DNA of 64,000 nucleotides from Jutongia hominis. Lineage in GTDB: Bacteria; Bacillota; Clostridia; Lachnospirales; Lachnospiraceae. The DNA is taken from contig NZ_JACRSW010000007.1 of the NCBI RefSeq assembly GCF_014384965.1, forward strand, positions 1 through 64,000, written 5' to 3'. This document shows positions 17,444 through 26,278 of the stretch, piece after piece; the first letter of the stretch is position 1, and the number at the start of each line of letters is the position of its first letter. Both the position numbers and the translations under genes were made by a program. Below the pieces are notes generated by a model, which made no database searches, was not told the origin of the DNA, and saw nothing but the letters and a program-made list of their open reading frames with translations.

Positions 17444-17571
17444 TCATTCGTCCCTTCATCTACATCCGTGTAATATCTTCCGATCAGAGTGTCAATGCCT
17501 TCTTCCGACACAATAATCTTCTCAAAATAAGTATATGCTTTTGCATTCGTCCCTTGCAAATATATAGACAT
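17437..17571 (-). CDS. Small ORF overlapping the PEGA lipoprotein start (44 aa)
   Basis: An ATG-initiated frame of 44 residues begins MSIYLQGTNAKAY and ends DVDEGTNEC. Its composition looks protein-like (acidic, few rare codons). Its TGA (17437-17439) overlaps the ATG of the lipoprotein gene (17443-17441). The ribosome site is weak (AGG too close to the ATG). It could be a real small protein, a coupling leader peptide, or chance. No family recognised. Confidence 0.4.
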   Translation of the reverse strand: MSIYLQGTNAKAYTYFEKIIVSEEGIDTLIGRYYTDVDEGTNEC

Positions 17572-17599
17572 ACCTATTTATATTTTACCACACACTTCT

Positions 17600-18661
17600 C
17601 TAAAATAAAAGCCCCCTGATCTCTCTTAAAAACTTTTGACGCTCCTGCTCCTGTTCTTCCATTTTTCTAAGTTTTTCATAGTTTTTCAAAGACATCCATG
17701 ATTTCTTTCCATTGTAATAAAAATCAATCTGTTTCCAGAACTTTTCCGGAAATAAAAACAAAAGATACAGCATTTTTGCTTCGATATCGGAAAGCGGTCG
17801 TATTTTTTGATATTCTTCAATCATTCTTATACCGCTATGCACACTCCAGCCCTTTTTTTCCATCCATTTCCGCAAAAAATGATACAGATCCACAATTTGC
17901 ATGCCAAACTCTGCCCGTTCAAAATTAACAACCGCAATCTCATGTTCCGTAAAAAGAACATTATGATGATTATAACTGCCATGATACAGACGGCCTTCAT
18001 TGACAGACTGTTGCTGCAAATACAAAAAAGATTCCTGATCCATCTGTTCAAGAGCTTTTCCTGCCTGTTCATAATACAGCGGGAAAAGATTTAATATACA
18101 GATCTCCATTTCGTTTTTCTGCTTTTTCGTACGGATATAATTATAAACGCGTTTCATTTCACGCATGTGGCGATGCAATGTTCCCGTGATTTCTTTTTTG
18201 CAACCCCACTTTTTGAAATCTTCCAAACAATCCGTCTTCGTCTGATCCTGCTCCTGCGTCAATATCTTAGACGCATCTTTTATTATATCTTGTGCCGGAT
18301 AAACAAATTCCCGATGCAGACAGGCAAGATTTTGTACAACCTCCCTGACATCATCATTATCATGCAGGTTACATTCTCTTCCTAAAAACCACCGCTTTAA
18401 TATCCATACATTACCCTGTTTATCTCTCGTTGTATAAGAACCATTCTCTGTCTTCAATGCCAGATCAATCGCCTTGCGTCCCTGTTCTTCCAGCTTCATC
18501 TTAATCTGCTCCGTAAAACTAAGCTTCTTCTCACTTTCCCGGCAATGGATCAGTGTAAAAATACCTTCTTTGGCTTCAAAGAGGATTGCACCACGAATTC
18601 TCCTTTTTCCATTCACATGAATCGGATATTGTTTTACAATTTCTTCCGTCTTATCTTCCAT
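17600..18661 (-). CDS. CotS-like / aminoglycoside-phosphotransferase-fold protein, catalytic residues altered
   Basis: This 353-residue protein matches the CotS/YutH spore-coat kinase-fold family. An N-terminal lobe with GNVWILKRWF is followed by LACLHREF and a C-lobe with LYHGSYNHHNVLF and VVNFERAEFGMQIVDLYHFLRK. In active APH enzymes the loop reads HGD...N and the metal motif D(F/W)D. Here they are HGS and NFE, so phosphotransfer is doubtful. Members of this family are coat proteins in Bacillus. A spore role here is inferred. ATG at 18661 with GGGGG seven bases upstream is preferred over the longer frame from 18700. Confidence 0.7.
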   Translation of the reverse strand: MEDKTEEIVKQYPIHVNGKRRIRGAILFEAKEGIFTLIHCRESEKKLSFTEQIKMKLEEQGRKAIDLALKTENGSYTTRDKQGNVWILKRWFLGRECNLHDNDDVREVVQNLACLHREFVYPAQDIIKDASKILTQEQDQTKTDCLEDFKKWGCKKEITGTLHRHMREMKRVYNYIRTKKQKNEMEICILNLFPLYYEQAGKALEQMDQESFLYLQQQSVNEGRLYHGSYNHHNVLFTEHEIAVVNFERAEFGMQIVDLYHFLRKWMEKKGWSVHSGIRMIEEYQKIRPLSDIEAKMLYLLFLFPEKFWKQIDFYYNGKKSWMSLKNYEKLRKMEEQEQERQKFLREIRGLLF

Positions 18662-18789
18662 TTTACAACCCCCTGCTCCCCTGATTTTAATTCCGATCAT
18701 AAATACATTAATCTTACCAATGCATTTTTATATGTCCGGTATCGAACGTGTTCTTTTTCATCATATGACACAGAAGGAGGAATCATTCC

Positions 18790-18839
18790 AAAAAAATCCC
18801 TTTTGTATCACAAGTATTCCTTATCATACAAAAGGGATT
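18790..18839 (-). terminator. Terminator of degV
   Basis: Perfect 14-bp stem AATCCCTTTTGTAT/ATACAAAAGGGATT (18795-18808 with 18826-18839) followed on the minus strand by T7. Confidence 0.9.
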
Positions 18840-18854
18840 CCGGGGATTGCAATA

Positions 18855-19691
18855 TTATTTTTCAATATAACCGATACCAAGGCTGTTTGGTCCGATATGT
18901 GTACCAACGACAGGTCCGATACATGTTACGAATACCGGATTCTTTACGCCTGCTTCTTCAAGCTGTTCTTTGAGCTTTTCTGCACGTTCCGGTGCATTGG
19001 AATGACCAATTACGATCGGGTAGTCGGGATCAGCCGGATTTTCAAGTAAGCGGTTGACAAGCCATGCATTACAAGACTTCTTTCCCTTAACCTTGTCTAC
19101 CGGCTTTGCGCCATCCGCTACTACCTGCAAAACCGGATGAAGTTTCATCAATCCGCCGATAAGTGCTGCACTCTTTGAGATTCTGCCGCCACGTTTTAAA
19201 TATTCCATTGTGTCAATAACAATGTATGTCTTTGTCTGCGGAAGTAATTTACGGATCGCATCTTCAATCTCTTTGGCACTCTTTCCCGCATCACGAAGTG
19301 AAACAGCTGTCTTAACAAGAAGAGACTGCCCCATTGCTCCATTTTCACAATCGATCAGATGGATCTTGTCAGAGTCCACTTTTTCCTGTGCAATATATGC
19401 CGACTGGAAAGTAGCACTCATTCCCTTTGAGAAAATAATCGCTACCACGTCATCTCCGGCATCTGCATACCGCTGAAAAACCTCTTCAAAATCATAAGGA
19501 TTTACTGCTGATGTTGATGGCGGAGTACTGTTTTCTTCTAACTTTGTATAAAAATCTTCATTTGATAATTCTATACCGCATTTGTACTCTTCTTCACCAA
19601 AACATACATTTAACGGAAGGATATCAATATTGATCTCCTTTGCATATTCCATTGTCAAATCACATAAACTGTCCGTAATTATTCGTATCAT
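18855..19691 (-). CDS. DegV family fatty-acid-binding protein
   Basis: A 278-residue protein beginning MIRIITDSLCDLT, with the DegV landmarks LPLNVCFGEEEY, a TSAVNPYDFEEVF-type ligand-lid segment (STPPSTSAVNP), VVAIIFSKGMSATFQSA and YIVIDTMEYLKRGGRIS. The end is IGPVVGTHIGPNSLGIGYI. DegV/FakB proteins bind free fatty acids and, in Gram-positives, present them to the FakA kinase for phosphorylation and lipid synthesis. No fakA is in the window. ATG at 19691 with GGAGG five bases upstream is preferred to the frame from 19703. Single-gene unit with its own terminator. Confidence 0.92.
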   Translation of the reverse strand: MIRIITDSLCDLTMEYAKEINIDILPLNVCFGEEEYKCGIELSNEDFYTKLEENSTPPSTSAVNPYDFEEVFQRYADAGDDVVAIIFSKGMSATFQSAYIAQEKVDSDKIHLIDCENGAMGQSLLVKTAVSLRDAGKSAKEIEDAIRKLLPQTKTYIVIDTMEYLKRGGRISKSAALIGGLMKLHPVLQVVADGAKPVDKVKGKKSCNAWLVNRLLENPADPDYPIVIGHSNAPERAEKLKEQLEEAGVKNPVFVTCIGPVVGTHIGPNSLGIGYIEK

Positions 19692-19795
19692 TCTTGCCTC
19701 CATACCTGTATCATGTCCTCTCGATATTTTTCGCTAAGAAGATACTGAGAGGACATACTTAATTTTTCTGTTATTTTGAACTGTCTTACAAAATG

Positions 19796-20965
19796 CTACT
19801 CTGAGAGGAGTTCATCTGCAAGTGTTTCCATTGCTGCGATATCTTTGTCTTTCATAACAGACATGATCGTAACATTATTCTCACATATAGAAAGATTCTT
19901 CATACCCTCTAACATACCTGTCATCGCTCTTTTTGCTGTTGGTGCCCAGGAACCGTTCTCAATCATTGCAACCTTACGCTTCTGATAGCTCTTATGGGCA
20001 AGTCGGTTTAAGAAGTCTTCCATCGGAGGGAACACACCGCCATCATAAGACGCTGCACAAAGAACTAACTTGCTGTAACGAAATGCATCTTCAACAGCCT
20101 CTGCCATATCATCACGGGTCAGATCAGTAAATGCAACCTTGGCAGCACCCTTTTCTTTCAGGATCTCTGCCATCTTTTCTGCTGCCTTTCTCGTATTTCC
20201 ATGAATGGACGCACTTGCAACCAAAACACCTTCATCTTCCGGTTCATAACTGCTCCATGTGTTATACTTATCAATATAATATTCTAAATTTTCTTTTAAG
20301 ATCGGTCCATGCAGCGGACAGATTGTCTGAATATCCAAACCTGCTGCTTTCTTCAGCAATGTCTGCACCGGAGCACCATATTTTCCTACTATATTAAAAT
20401 AGTATCTTCTGGCTTCACAAGTCCAGTCTTCATCTGCACTTAAAGCACCAAACTTACCAAAACCGTCTGCTGAAAACAGAATCTTTTCTGTTGACTCATA
20501 TTCCACCATAACTTCCGGCCAATGTACCATCGGAGCCATGACAAATGTTAATTTATGTGCACCAAGTTCTAATGTATCGCCCTCTTTGACTGCGATCGCA
20601 CGTTCCTCAAGATTTTCAATATCAAAAAACTGTGGAAGCATTGCTTTGGCTTTGACACTAAGCACTAATTTTGCATCGGGATACGCATCTGCTAATGCCT
20701 TTACATTAGAAGCATGATCCGGCTCAAGATGAGAGATCACAAGATAATCTACTGTTCTGCCATCTAACGCAGCTTTTAAATTTTCAAACCACTCTTTGGA
20801 TTTTCTTGCATCTACGGTATCCATAACTGCTGTCTTCTCATCTAAAATGACATATGAGTTATATGATACCCCATTCGGAATAATATACTGTCCTTCAAAA
20901 AGATCCAGATCTGTATCATCTACGCCTATGTACTTTACAGCATCAGAAATTGTAACTTTATCCAT
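19796..20965 (-). CDS. FprA-type flavodiiron protein (O2/NO reductase)
   Basis: This 389-residue protein has an N-terminal metallo-beta-lactamase-like diiron domain (1-250) with the ligand motif HLEPDH near residue 79 and an intact MVHWPEVMV. A C-terminal flavodoxin domain (about 255-389) has ASASIHGNTRKAAEKMAE as the FMN phosphate loop. Flavodiiron proteins reduce oxygen or nitric oxide to protect anaerobes, taking electrons from rubredoxin or ferredoxin. It fits with the PerR and rubrerythrin genes at 40147-41391. GGAGG lies nine bases before the start. A 12-bp inverted repeat lies upstream. Confidence 0.94.
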   Translation of the reverse strand: MDKVTISDAVKYIGVDDTDLDLFEGQYIIPNGVSYNSYVILDEKTAVMDTVDARKSKEWFENLKAALDGRTVDYLVISHLEPDHASNVKALADAYPDAKLVLSVKAKAMLPQFFDIENLEERAIAVKEGDTLELGAHKLTFVMAPMVHWPEVMVEYESTEKILFSADGFGKFGALSADEDWTCEARRYYFNIVGKYGAPVQTLLKKAAGLDIQTICPLHGPILKENLEYYIDKYNTWSSYEPEDEGVLVASASIHGNTRKAAEKMAEILKEKGAAKVAFTDLTRDDMAEAVEDAFRYSKLVLCAASYDGGVFPPMEDFLNRLAHKSYQKRKVAMIENGSWAPTAKRAMTGMLEGMKNLSICENNVTIMSVMKDKDIAAMETLADELLSE

Positions 20966-20998
20966 GTAAATTTACCTCCATTATTCATATGCTATTGT

Positions 20999-21042
20999 AT
21001 TCTTAAAATCTTTTGTATCATATCAAAACCGATTTTAAGAAT
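20999..21042. promoter_or_regulatory. Perfect 12-bp inverted repeat upstream of fprA
   Basis: ATTCTTAAAATC (20999-21010) and GATTTTAAGAAT (21031-21042) are perfect complements separated by 20 bases that contain a minus-strand TATGAT, a possible -10. It could be a redox-responsive operator or a 5'-UTR hairpin. The arms do not match the AGTAA-N3-TTACT sites of perR and rubrerythrin. Confidence 0.5.
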
Positions 21043-21221
21043 GCCTACAATTTTTTTATTCAGAATGATTATAGCATTAGGGCAAAAAAAAAGAAAGCAT
21101 ATCTTTCTTGACACCACATAGTATAATAATTATTGCAAAAAACTCTTCTTATTGATGTATCATTACTATAGAATGAACCTTTTTATTGCGAAATAAAATA
21201 AGCTAGAAATGAGGATGATTT

Positions 21222-22586
21222 ATGACCACAACACAAAATACAACAGACAATCCACTGGCAACCGGAAATATCAACCAATTGATGATCAAGTTTGCCGTTC
21301 CAAGCATCATTGCAATGATGGTCAGTGCTGTTTATAACATCGCCGATCAGTTATTTATCGGCAACGCTGTCGGTACATTAGGAAATGCTGCAACAAATAT
21401 TGCATTTCCGCTTTCTATGATGTGTACAGCGATTGCATTGATGTTTGGTATCGGTGGTGCATCCAGCTTCAACCTGCATATGGGAGCCGGTGAATCCCAA
21501 AAAGCACCATATTTTCTTGGTAACTCGATCACGATGCTTCTTGGTCTGGGAGCAATCCTATTTATCGGAACGGAACTTTTCTTAGATCCGATGTTAAAGT
21601 GCTTTGGTTCTCCTGATAATGTACTGCCGCTTGCAAAGCAATATGTCAGCATCACAGCGATCGGTTTTCCTTTCCTGATCATTACAATCGGTGGCGGTCA
21701 TCTGATCCGTGCCGATGGCAGCCCAAAGATGACAATGATATGCAATCTGTCCGGTGCCATAATCAACATTGTATTGGACGCTCTTTTTGTACTTGTTCTC
21801 CGCTGGGGTATGGTCGGTGCTGCTCTTGCAACGATCATCGGTCAGATCTTTTCTGCATTTCTGGCTCTGAACTATTTAAGACACTATCGGACCGTAACAA
21901 TCGAAAAAAAACATTTGCGTCCACAGACTATTTATCTGAAAAGGATCATGGCACTTGGCATGGCTTCCTGCTTTAACCAGATTGCAATGATGACCGTACA
22001 GATCTGTATGAACAATCTGCTCAAACATTATGGTTCTCTTTCTCAATATGGTGAAGCAATCCCGATCGCCTGTGCCGGAATCGTTATGAAAGTCGGACAG
22101 CTTTACTTTTCCATCGTGATCGGATTGTCTCAGGGCAGCCAGCCGATTGAAAGTTTTAACTATGGTGCACGCCAATATAAACGTGTAAAAGCCGCATACC
22201 GCTATGCTATGATCGCAGGTGGAACCGTATCGGTAATCGCTTTTGTAATCTTTCAGCTCTTTCCGCACCAACTGCTGGCACTGTTTGGGAATGGATCGAA
22301 AGAATATTTTGAATTCGGATCTTTCTACTTCCGTATCTTTATGTTAATGGCATGGGCAAACTTTATGCAGCCAATCTCTTCTACATTCTTTACTTCCATC
22401 GGTAAAGCTAACAAAGGTACATTCCTGTCTCTGACAAGACAGATCATCTTTTTGCTGCCGCTGATGTTCTTTTTGCCTACCATCTTTGGGATCAAGGGAA
22501 TCCTGTATGCAGCACCTATCGCAGATGGCATGGCATTTGTGACAGCTGCCGTTATGGTATGGTCGGAAATGCGTGCCATGAAATAA
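21222..22586 (+). CDS. MATE family efflux transporter
   Basis: A 454-residue inner-membrane protein with twelve predicted helices in two related halves. The first half starts NINQLMIKFAVPSIIAMMVSAVYNIADQLFIG and has FGIGGASSFNLHMGAG. The second has LGMASCFNQIAMM and IAIACAGIVMKVGQLYFSIVIGLSQGSQPI-type motifs (IGLSQGSQPIESFNYGA). MATE proteins export drugs or metabolites using a Na+ or H+ gradient. GAGG lies seven bases before the start. The gene converges on the tRNA array and shares a bidirectional terminator with it. Confidence 0.94.
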   Translation: MTTTQNTTDNPLATGNINQLMIKFAVPSIIAMMVSAVYNIADQLFIGNAVGTLGNAATNIAFPLSMMCTAIALMFGIGGASSFNLHMGAGESQKAPYFLGNSITMLLGLGAILFIGTELFLDPMLKCFGSPDNVLPLAKQYVSITAIGFPFLIITIGGGHLIRADGSPKMTMICNLSGAIINIVLDALFVLVLRWGMVGAALATIIGQIFSAFLALNYLRHYRTVTIEKKHLRPQTIYLKRIMALGMASCFNQIAMMTVQICMNNLLKHYGSLSQYGEAIPIACAGIVMKVGQLYFSIVIGLSQGSQPIESFNYGARQYKRVKAAYRYAMIAGGTVSVIAFVIFQLFPHQLLALFGNGSKEYFEFGSFYFRIFMLMAWANFMQPISSTFFTSIGKANKGTFLSLTRQIIFLLPLMFFLPTIFGIKGILYAAPIADGMAFVTAAVMVWSEMRAMK

Positions 22587-22610
22587 AAATACAATTTCAA
22601 GATATTACCG

Positions 22611-22655
22611 TGTGTACCACCACTGTACGAGCAGTTTCCTATTCCATAAAAAAAC
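22611..22655 (-). repeat. Dispersed intergenic element, copy 4
   Basis: Plus-strand ACCACCACTGTACGAGCAGTTTCCTATTCCATAA, directly next to the tRNA-array terminator. The hairpin half of the element is missing. Confidence 0.65.
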
Positions 22656-22690
22656 AAAAAAAGAAGCCGGTCAAAACCGACTTCTTTTTT
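22655..22690. terminator. Bidirectional terminator for the tRNA array and the MATE gene
   Basis: Stem AGAAGCCGGT (22662-22671) with ACCGACTTCT (22676-22685), loop CAAA, with T runs on both strands. Confidence 0.85.
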
Positions 22691-22695
22691 CTATT

Positions 22696-22767
22696 CTGGA
22701 CCGGCGGGATTCGAACCCTCGAATGCAGCAGTCAAAGTGCTGTGCCTTACCGCTTGGCGACGGCCCA
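22696..22767 (-). tRNA. tRNA-Gln (anticodon TTG)
   Basis: Minus-strand cloverleaf with a 7-bp acceptor TGGGCCG/CGGTCCA, anticodon arm CAGCA-CTTTGAC-TGCTG giving TTG, T-loop GGTTCGAATCC and discriminator G. No encoded CCA. Last gene of a five-tRNA array. Confidence 0.95.
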
Positions 22768-22877
22768 CTATTTATAATTGGAATATTATGATCATGAACG
22801 ATCCAATATTCCCGAAGTGTAACAAAATGTCCACTCCTATATTGAAAAAATCCCTGCCATAATAACAAGGATTTCAA

Positions 22878-22952
<75 letters not shown>

Positions 22953-23010
22953 ATATGAATAACATCATATAAGTAATATCAGTACAGATTGGTTCATCTT
23001 AACTGATAAG

Positions 23011-23084
23011 CGTGCCAGGAGGGATTCGAACCCCCGACAACCGGCTTAGAAGGCCGGTGCTCTATCCAGCTGAGCTACTAGCAC
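23011..23084 (-). tRNA. tRNA-Arg (anticodon TCT)
   Basis: Acceptor GTGCTAG/CTGGCAC, D-arm GCTCAGCTGGATAGAGC, anticodon arm CCGGC-CTTCTAA-GCCGG giving TCT, discriminator G. Confidence 0.95.
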
Positions 23085-23091
23085 GTATAAG

Positions 23092-23162
23092 AGCGGGTGA
23101 TGGGAATCGAACCCACGTATCCAGCTTGGAAGGCTGGTGTTCTACCATTGAACTACACCCGC
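23092..23162 (-). tRNA. tRNA-Gly (anticodon TCC)
   Basis: Acceptor GCGGGTG/CACCCGC, short D-arm, anticodon arm CCAGC-CTTCCAA-GCTGG giving TCC, discriminator T. Confidence 0.95.
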
Positions 23163-23221
23163 ATATTTTTTATCGAAGCTCCAAGTACCTGCTTCTTCTT
23201 TATTCAATTCACGTCACACAA

Positions 23222-23296
23222 TCGGGGTGACAGGATTCGAACCTGCGACCCCCTGATCCCAAATCAGGTACACTAGCCAAACTGTGCCACACCCCG
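23222..23296 (-). tRNA. tRNA-Pro (anticodon TGG)
   Basis: Acceptor CGGGGTG/CACCCCG, anticodon arm CCTGA-TTTGGGA-TCAGG giving TGG, discriminator A. First gene of the array behind a consensus promoter. Confidence 0.95.
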
Positions 23297-23341
23297 AAGT
23301 GCTGTCTCATTAACAACCGTCTTATCCGTGACGCAAGTAAG

Positions 23342-23370
23342 ATTATATTATAGCTCTATCAGAATGTCAA
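23342..23370 (-). promoter_or_regulatory. Consensus promoter of the five-tRNA array
   Basis: Exact TTGACA (23370-23365), 17-bp spacer and exact TATAAT (23347-23342) on the minus strand, about 45 bases before tRNA-Pro. Confidence 0.9.
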
Positions 23371-23470
23371 CACTTTTTTTGATTTTTTTCAAACTTTTTT
23401 ATCATACAAGCTACAAACCCCTATTTTTACTGGATTTGTGGCTTGTATTTTTTTCATGAATTTATCTCTT

Positions 23471-24535
23471 TTAATGCATTTTTTCGATCTTTTCTAATTC
23501 CTGTACCAGAATTTCCATCTCTTTTTGTGTTCCGATCGAAATACGCAAATAGTCTTTAATTCTCGGATTATTTCCAAAACGACGAACAAAGATATGCTTT
23601 TTACGAAGCTCATCAAAAAAGACTTCACCCGGAATCGTCTTGTGCTTTGCAAAGATAAAGTTTGTTTTAGAATCACCAAAAGTAAATCCCAGACGTGTCA
23701 ATTCTTTCTTCGTCCACTCTCTGGTATCGACAACACGCTTACGCATTTCTTCAAAATACGCTTTATCACGGATCGCAGCTGCACCGATCTCTACTGACAA
23801 TCTTGTCATCGGATAACTGTTGTAAGAAAAGCGGACATCATTCATCGCAGCAATCAGTTCTGCACTACCCATGGCATGTCCGATACGCATACCGGCAAGT
23901 GAACGGGATTTAGAATAGGTCTGTACGATCAATACATTGTCATATTCTTTGATCAGTTCTAATGCACTATGATCACTAAAATCAACATAAGCTTCATCAA
24001 TGATCACGACTACATCACGGTTATGGTCAATGATATCACGCAGCGCATCAAGTTCCTGCACGACACCGGTAGGTGCATTCGGATTTGCGATCACGATACC
24101 GCCATTTTCCCCATAATAATCACTTCTTACAAACTCAAAATGATCATCTAAAGGCTTTTGGACATATGGAATCTGAAAAAGTTCTGCCCATACATCATAA
24201 AAAGAATAAGTAATATCAGGGAAAAGGATCGGCTTTTTCGAATTGAAGAAAGTCATAAATGCGATTGCAAGCACATCATCTGATCCTACTCCGACAAAAA
24301 CCTGATCAGAATTTAAACCATTATATTCTGCAATCGCATCTACAAGATGCTGTGAATTCGGATCAGGATACAAACGCAATGCATTGATATCATATTGGTC
24401 TAATACTTCCTGTACTTTAGGAGATGGCGGATAAGGATTCTCATTCGTGTTCAGCTTGATCATATCGGGAAGATCCGGCTGTTCTCCAGGTACATATGGT
24501 TCTATCGTTCTTAAATTATCTTTCCAACTACTCAT
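23471..24535 (-). CDS. hisC: Histidinol-phosphate aminotransferase-like protein
   Basis: A 354-residue fold-type I PLP enzyme of the HisC group. It has IKLNTNENPYPPSP at the start, LYPDPNSQHLVDAIAEYNG, IANPNAPTGV, IIDEAYVDFS and the PLP lysine in YSKSRSLAGMRIGHAMG, ending with RFGNNPRIKDYLRISIGT. HisC converts imidazole acetol phosphate to histidinol phosphate, and related enzymes act on other keto acids. It lies three bases after an aspartate-type aminotransferase and outside any his operon, so substrate is not certain. The start has GAGG inside the end of the upstream gene. Confidence 0.85.
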   Translation of the reverse strand: MSSWKDNLRTIEPYVPGEQPDLPDMIKLNTNENPYPPSPKVQEVLDQYDINALRLYPDPNSQHLVDAIAEYNGLNSDQVFVGVGSDDVLAIAFMTFFNSKKPILFPDITYSFYDVWAELFQIPYVQKPLDDHFEFVRSDYYGENGGIVIANPNAPTGVVQELDALRDIIDHNRDVVVIIDEAYVDFSDHSALELIKEYDNVLIVQTYSKSRSLAGMRIGHAMGSAELIAAMNDVRFSYNSYPMTRLSVEIGAAAIRDKAYFEEMRKRVVDTREWTKKELTRLGFTFGDSKTNFIFAKHKTIPGEVFFDELRKKHIFVRRFGNNPRIKDYLRISIGTQKEMEILVQELEKIEKMH

Positions 24536-24538
24536 TTT

Positions 24539-25732
24539 CTACCTCTTTTCTGCATAACTTTCTGCCAGTTTTTCAAATGCCGCAAACGAATGCTCGATCA
24601 TGCTCTTATCGACACAATATGCAATGCGCACATAACCCGGACACATAAAGGCACTTCCCGGTACTAAGAGCAGATTAAACTCTTTTGCTTTTGCAACAAA
24701 AGCACTATCGTCTTCTTCGAGACTCTTTACCCACATATAAAATGCGCCTTCCGGCTTTGCACAGGTAAATCCAAGTTCTTTTAACTTATTATATAATAAT
24801 TTACGATTTTCATCATAGATTGCAATATCTGTTGTCTGATCCAGACATTTTGCAACGGCAAGCTGCTGTAAGGATGGTGCATTGACAAAACCTAAGATAC
24901 GTGTTGCGATCGTAGCTGCATTGACCACATTTTCAAAATCATCCACTTCATTTGGGATGACAAGATATCCGATTCGCTCGCCCGGAAGCGATAACGATTT
25001 GCTGTATGAATAACCGACAATCGTATCCTCATAATACTTTGTCAGATACGGTACGTCAGCTCCATCATAAGCAAGCTCACGATATGGTTCATCTGCGATC
25101 AGATAGATCGCTGTACCGAATTCTTTTTCCTTTTCCCTTAAAATATCTGCTAATTTCTGAATTGTTTCTTCCGAATAGATCACACCGGTCGGATTATTTG
25201 GTGTGTTGACGATCACAGCTTTCGTCTTTGCCGTAATCTTTGTTTTTAATTCCTCAAGGTTTGGTTGAAAATCCGGTATGCTCGGAGAGATAGCAACCAT
25301 TACACCATCAAAATTTGCTACATAGTTGTTATATTCTCCAAAATAAGGAGCAAAAGCAATCACTTCATCTCCCGGATCTATGATTGTCTTTAACGCAACG
25401 TTGAGCCCGCCTGCTGCCCCTACTGTCATAATAATATTCTTTTGATCAAAATGTGTATCAAATTTCCTGTTCAAAGACTGTGCGATTGCTTCACGCACCT
25501 CTTCATAACCGGCATTGTTCATATAACCATGTACTTTATTAGGATGGACATGCTCTAAAACATCAATCATACTTTCCTTTACTGCTTTGGGCGGTTCTAC
25601 GCTTGGATTTCCAAGGCTGAAATCATATACATTCTCGGCACCATAGATCCCGGCAAGACGTTTCCCTTCTTCGAACATTGCTCTTGTAACAGAACTTCCT
25701 TCAACATATTTTTGCATTTTCTTTGCTATCAT
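24539..25732 (-). CDS. PLP-dependent class I/II aminotransferase (aspartate-aminotransferase-like)
   Basis: This 397-residue enzyme has the class I/II pattern: YDFSLGNPSVEPP, GYMNNAGYEEVREAIA, VGAAGGLNVALKTI, VNTPNNPTGVIYSEE, LIADEPYREL and the PLP lysine in VGYSYSKSLSLPGERIGY. Close relatives are annotated as aspartate or aromatic aminotransferases, and the amino donor is not deducible. Start 25732 (MIAKKMQKYVEGSS) is chosen over 25771 because family members begin near here and an AAGGAAAGGA stretch lies upstream. Translationally linked to hisC. Confidence 0.85.
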   Translation of the reverse strand: MIAKKMQKYVEGSSVTRAMFEEGKRLAGIYGAENVYDFSLGNPSVEPPKAVKESMIDVLEHVHPNKVHGYMNNAGYEEVREAIAQSLNRKFDTHFDQKNIIMTVGAAGGLNVALKTIIDPGDEVIAFAPYFGEYNNYVANFDGVMVAISPSIPDFQPNLEELKTKITAKTKAVIVNTPNNPTGVIYSEETIQKLADILREKEKEFGTAIYLIADEPYRELAYDGADVPYLTKYYEDTIVGYSYSKSLSLPGERIGYLVIPNEVDDFENVVNAATIATRILGFVNAPSLQQLAVAKCLDQTTDIAIYDENRKLLYNKLKELGFTCAKPEGAFYMWVKSLEEDDSAFVAKAKEFNLLLVPGSAFMCPGYVRIAYCVDKSMIEHSFAAFEKLAESYAEKR

Positions 25733-25990
25733 TCGCAACCATCCTTTCCTTATCAGGTGATCCCATCTCATGGTACACTCTGCTTACTCCTTATAAACAG
25801 TTCTATCTTATCTTATTTTAATATAAATTGCCATACTTTTATCATTCCTGCCGGACTGTTTTTGAAAATCCTATTTTTGAAAACGGATATTTAACCCCCT
25901 GATTATAGCACAGAAGAAAGTCGGCATATAATATATGATTTTTCACATTAAAATAAAATTATTAAAAAAAATTAAATTTATAAAAAGGAG

Positions 25991-26019
25991 TTGCATTTTG
26001 AAAATTTTTTTGTTATTAT
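25991..26019 (+). promoter_or_regulatory. Promoter of tRNA-Lys unit 1
   Basis: TTGCAT (25991-25996), 17-bp spacer, TATTAT (26014-26019). Confidence 0.75.
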
Positions 26020-26051
26020 ATCAACGTTGCTGTAAAAGCAACGCATGTCAT

Positions 26052-26124
26052 GCGCGATTAGCTCAGCTGGCAGAGCACCTGACTCTTAATCAGGGTGTCC
26101 AGGGTTCGAACCCCTGATCGCGCA
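26052..26124 (+). tRNA. tRNA-Lys (anticodon CTT), copy 1
   Basis: Acceptor GCGCGAT/ATCGCGC, anticodon arm CCTGA-CTCTTAA-TCAGG giving CTT, discriminator A, no encoded CCA. Confidence 0.95.
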
Positions 26125-26141
26125 CTTTCAGTAATTTGTAC

Positions 26142-26170
26142 TTGCATTTTTGCAATACATTTGCTATAAT
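26142..26170 (+). promoter_or_regulatory. Promoter of tRNA-Lys unit 2
   Basis: TTGCAT (26142-26147), 17-bp spacer, TATAAT (26165-26170). Same -35 and spacer length as unit 1. Confidence 0.8.
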
Positions 26171-26201
26171 GAATTCGTTGCGTAAAAGCAATGACATATC
26201 A

Positions 26202-26274
26202 GCGCGATTAGCTCAGCTGGCAGAGCACCTGACTCTTAATCAGGGTGTCCAGGGTTCGAACCCCTGATCGCGCA
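26202..26274 (+). tRNA. tRNA-Lys (anticodon CTT), copy 2
   Basis: Sequence identical to copy 1 over all 73 bases. The two are 150 bases apart with similar leaders (GTAAAAGCAA before each). Confidence 0.95.
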
Positions 26275-26278
26275 CTAG

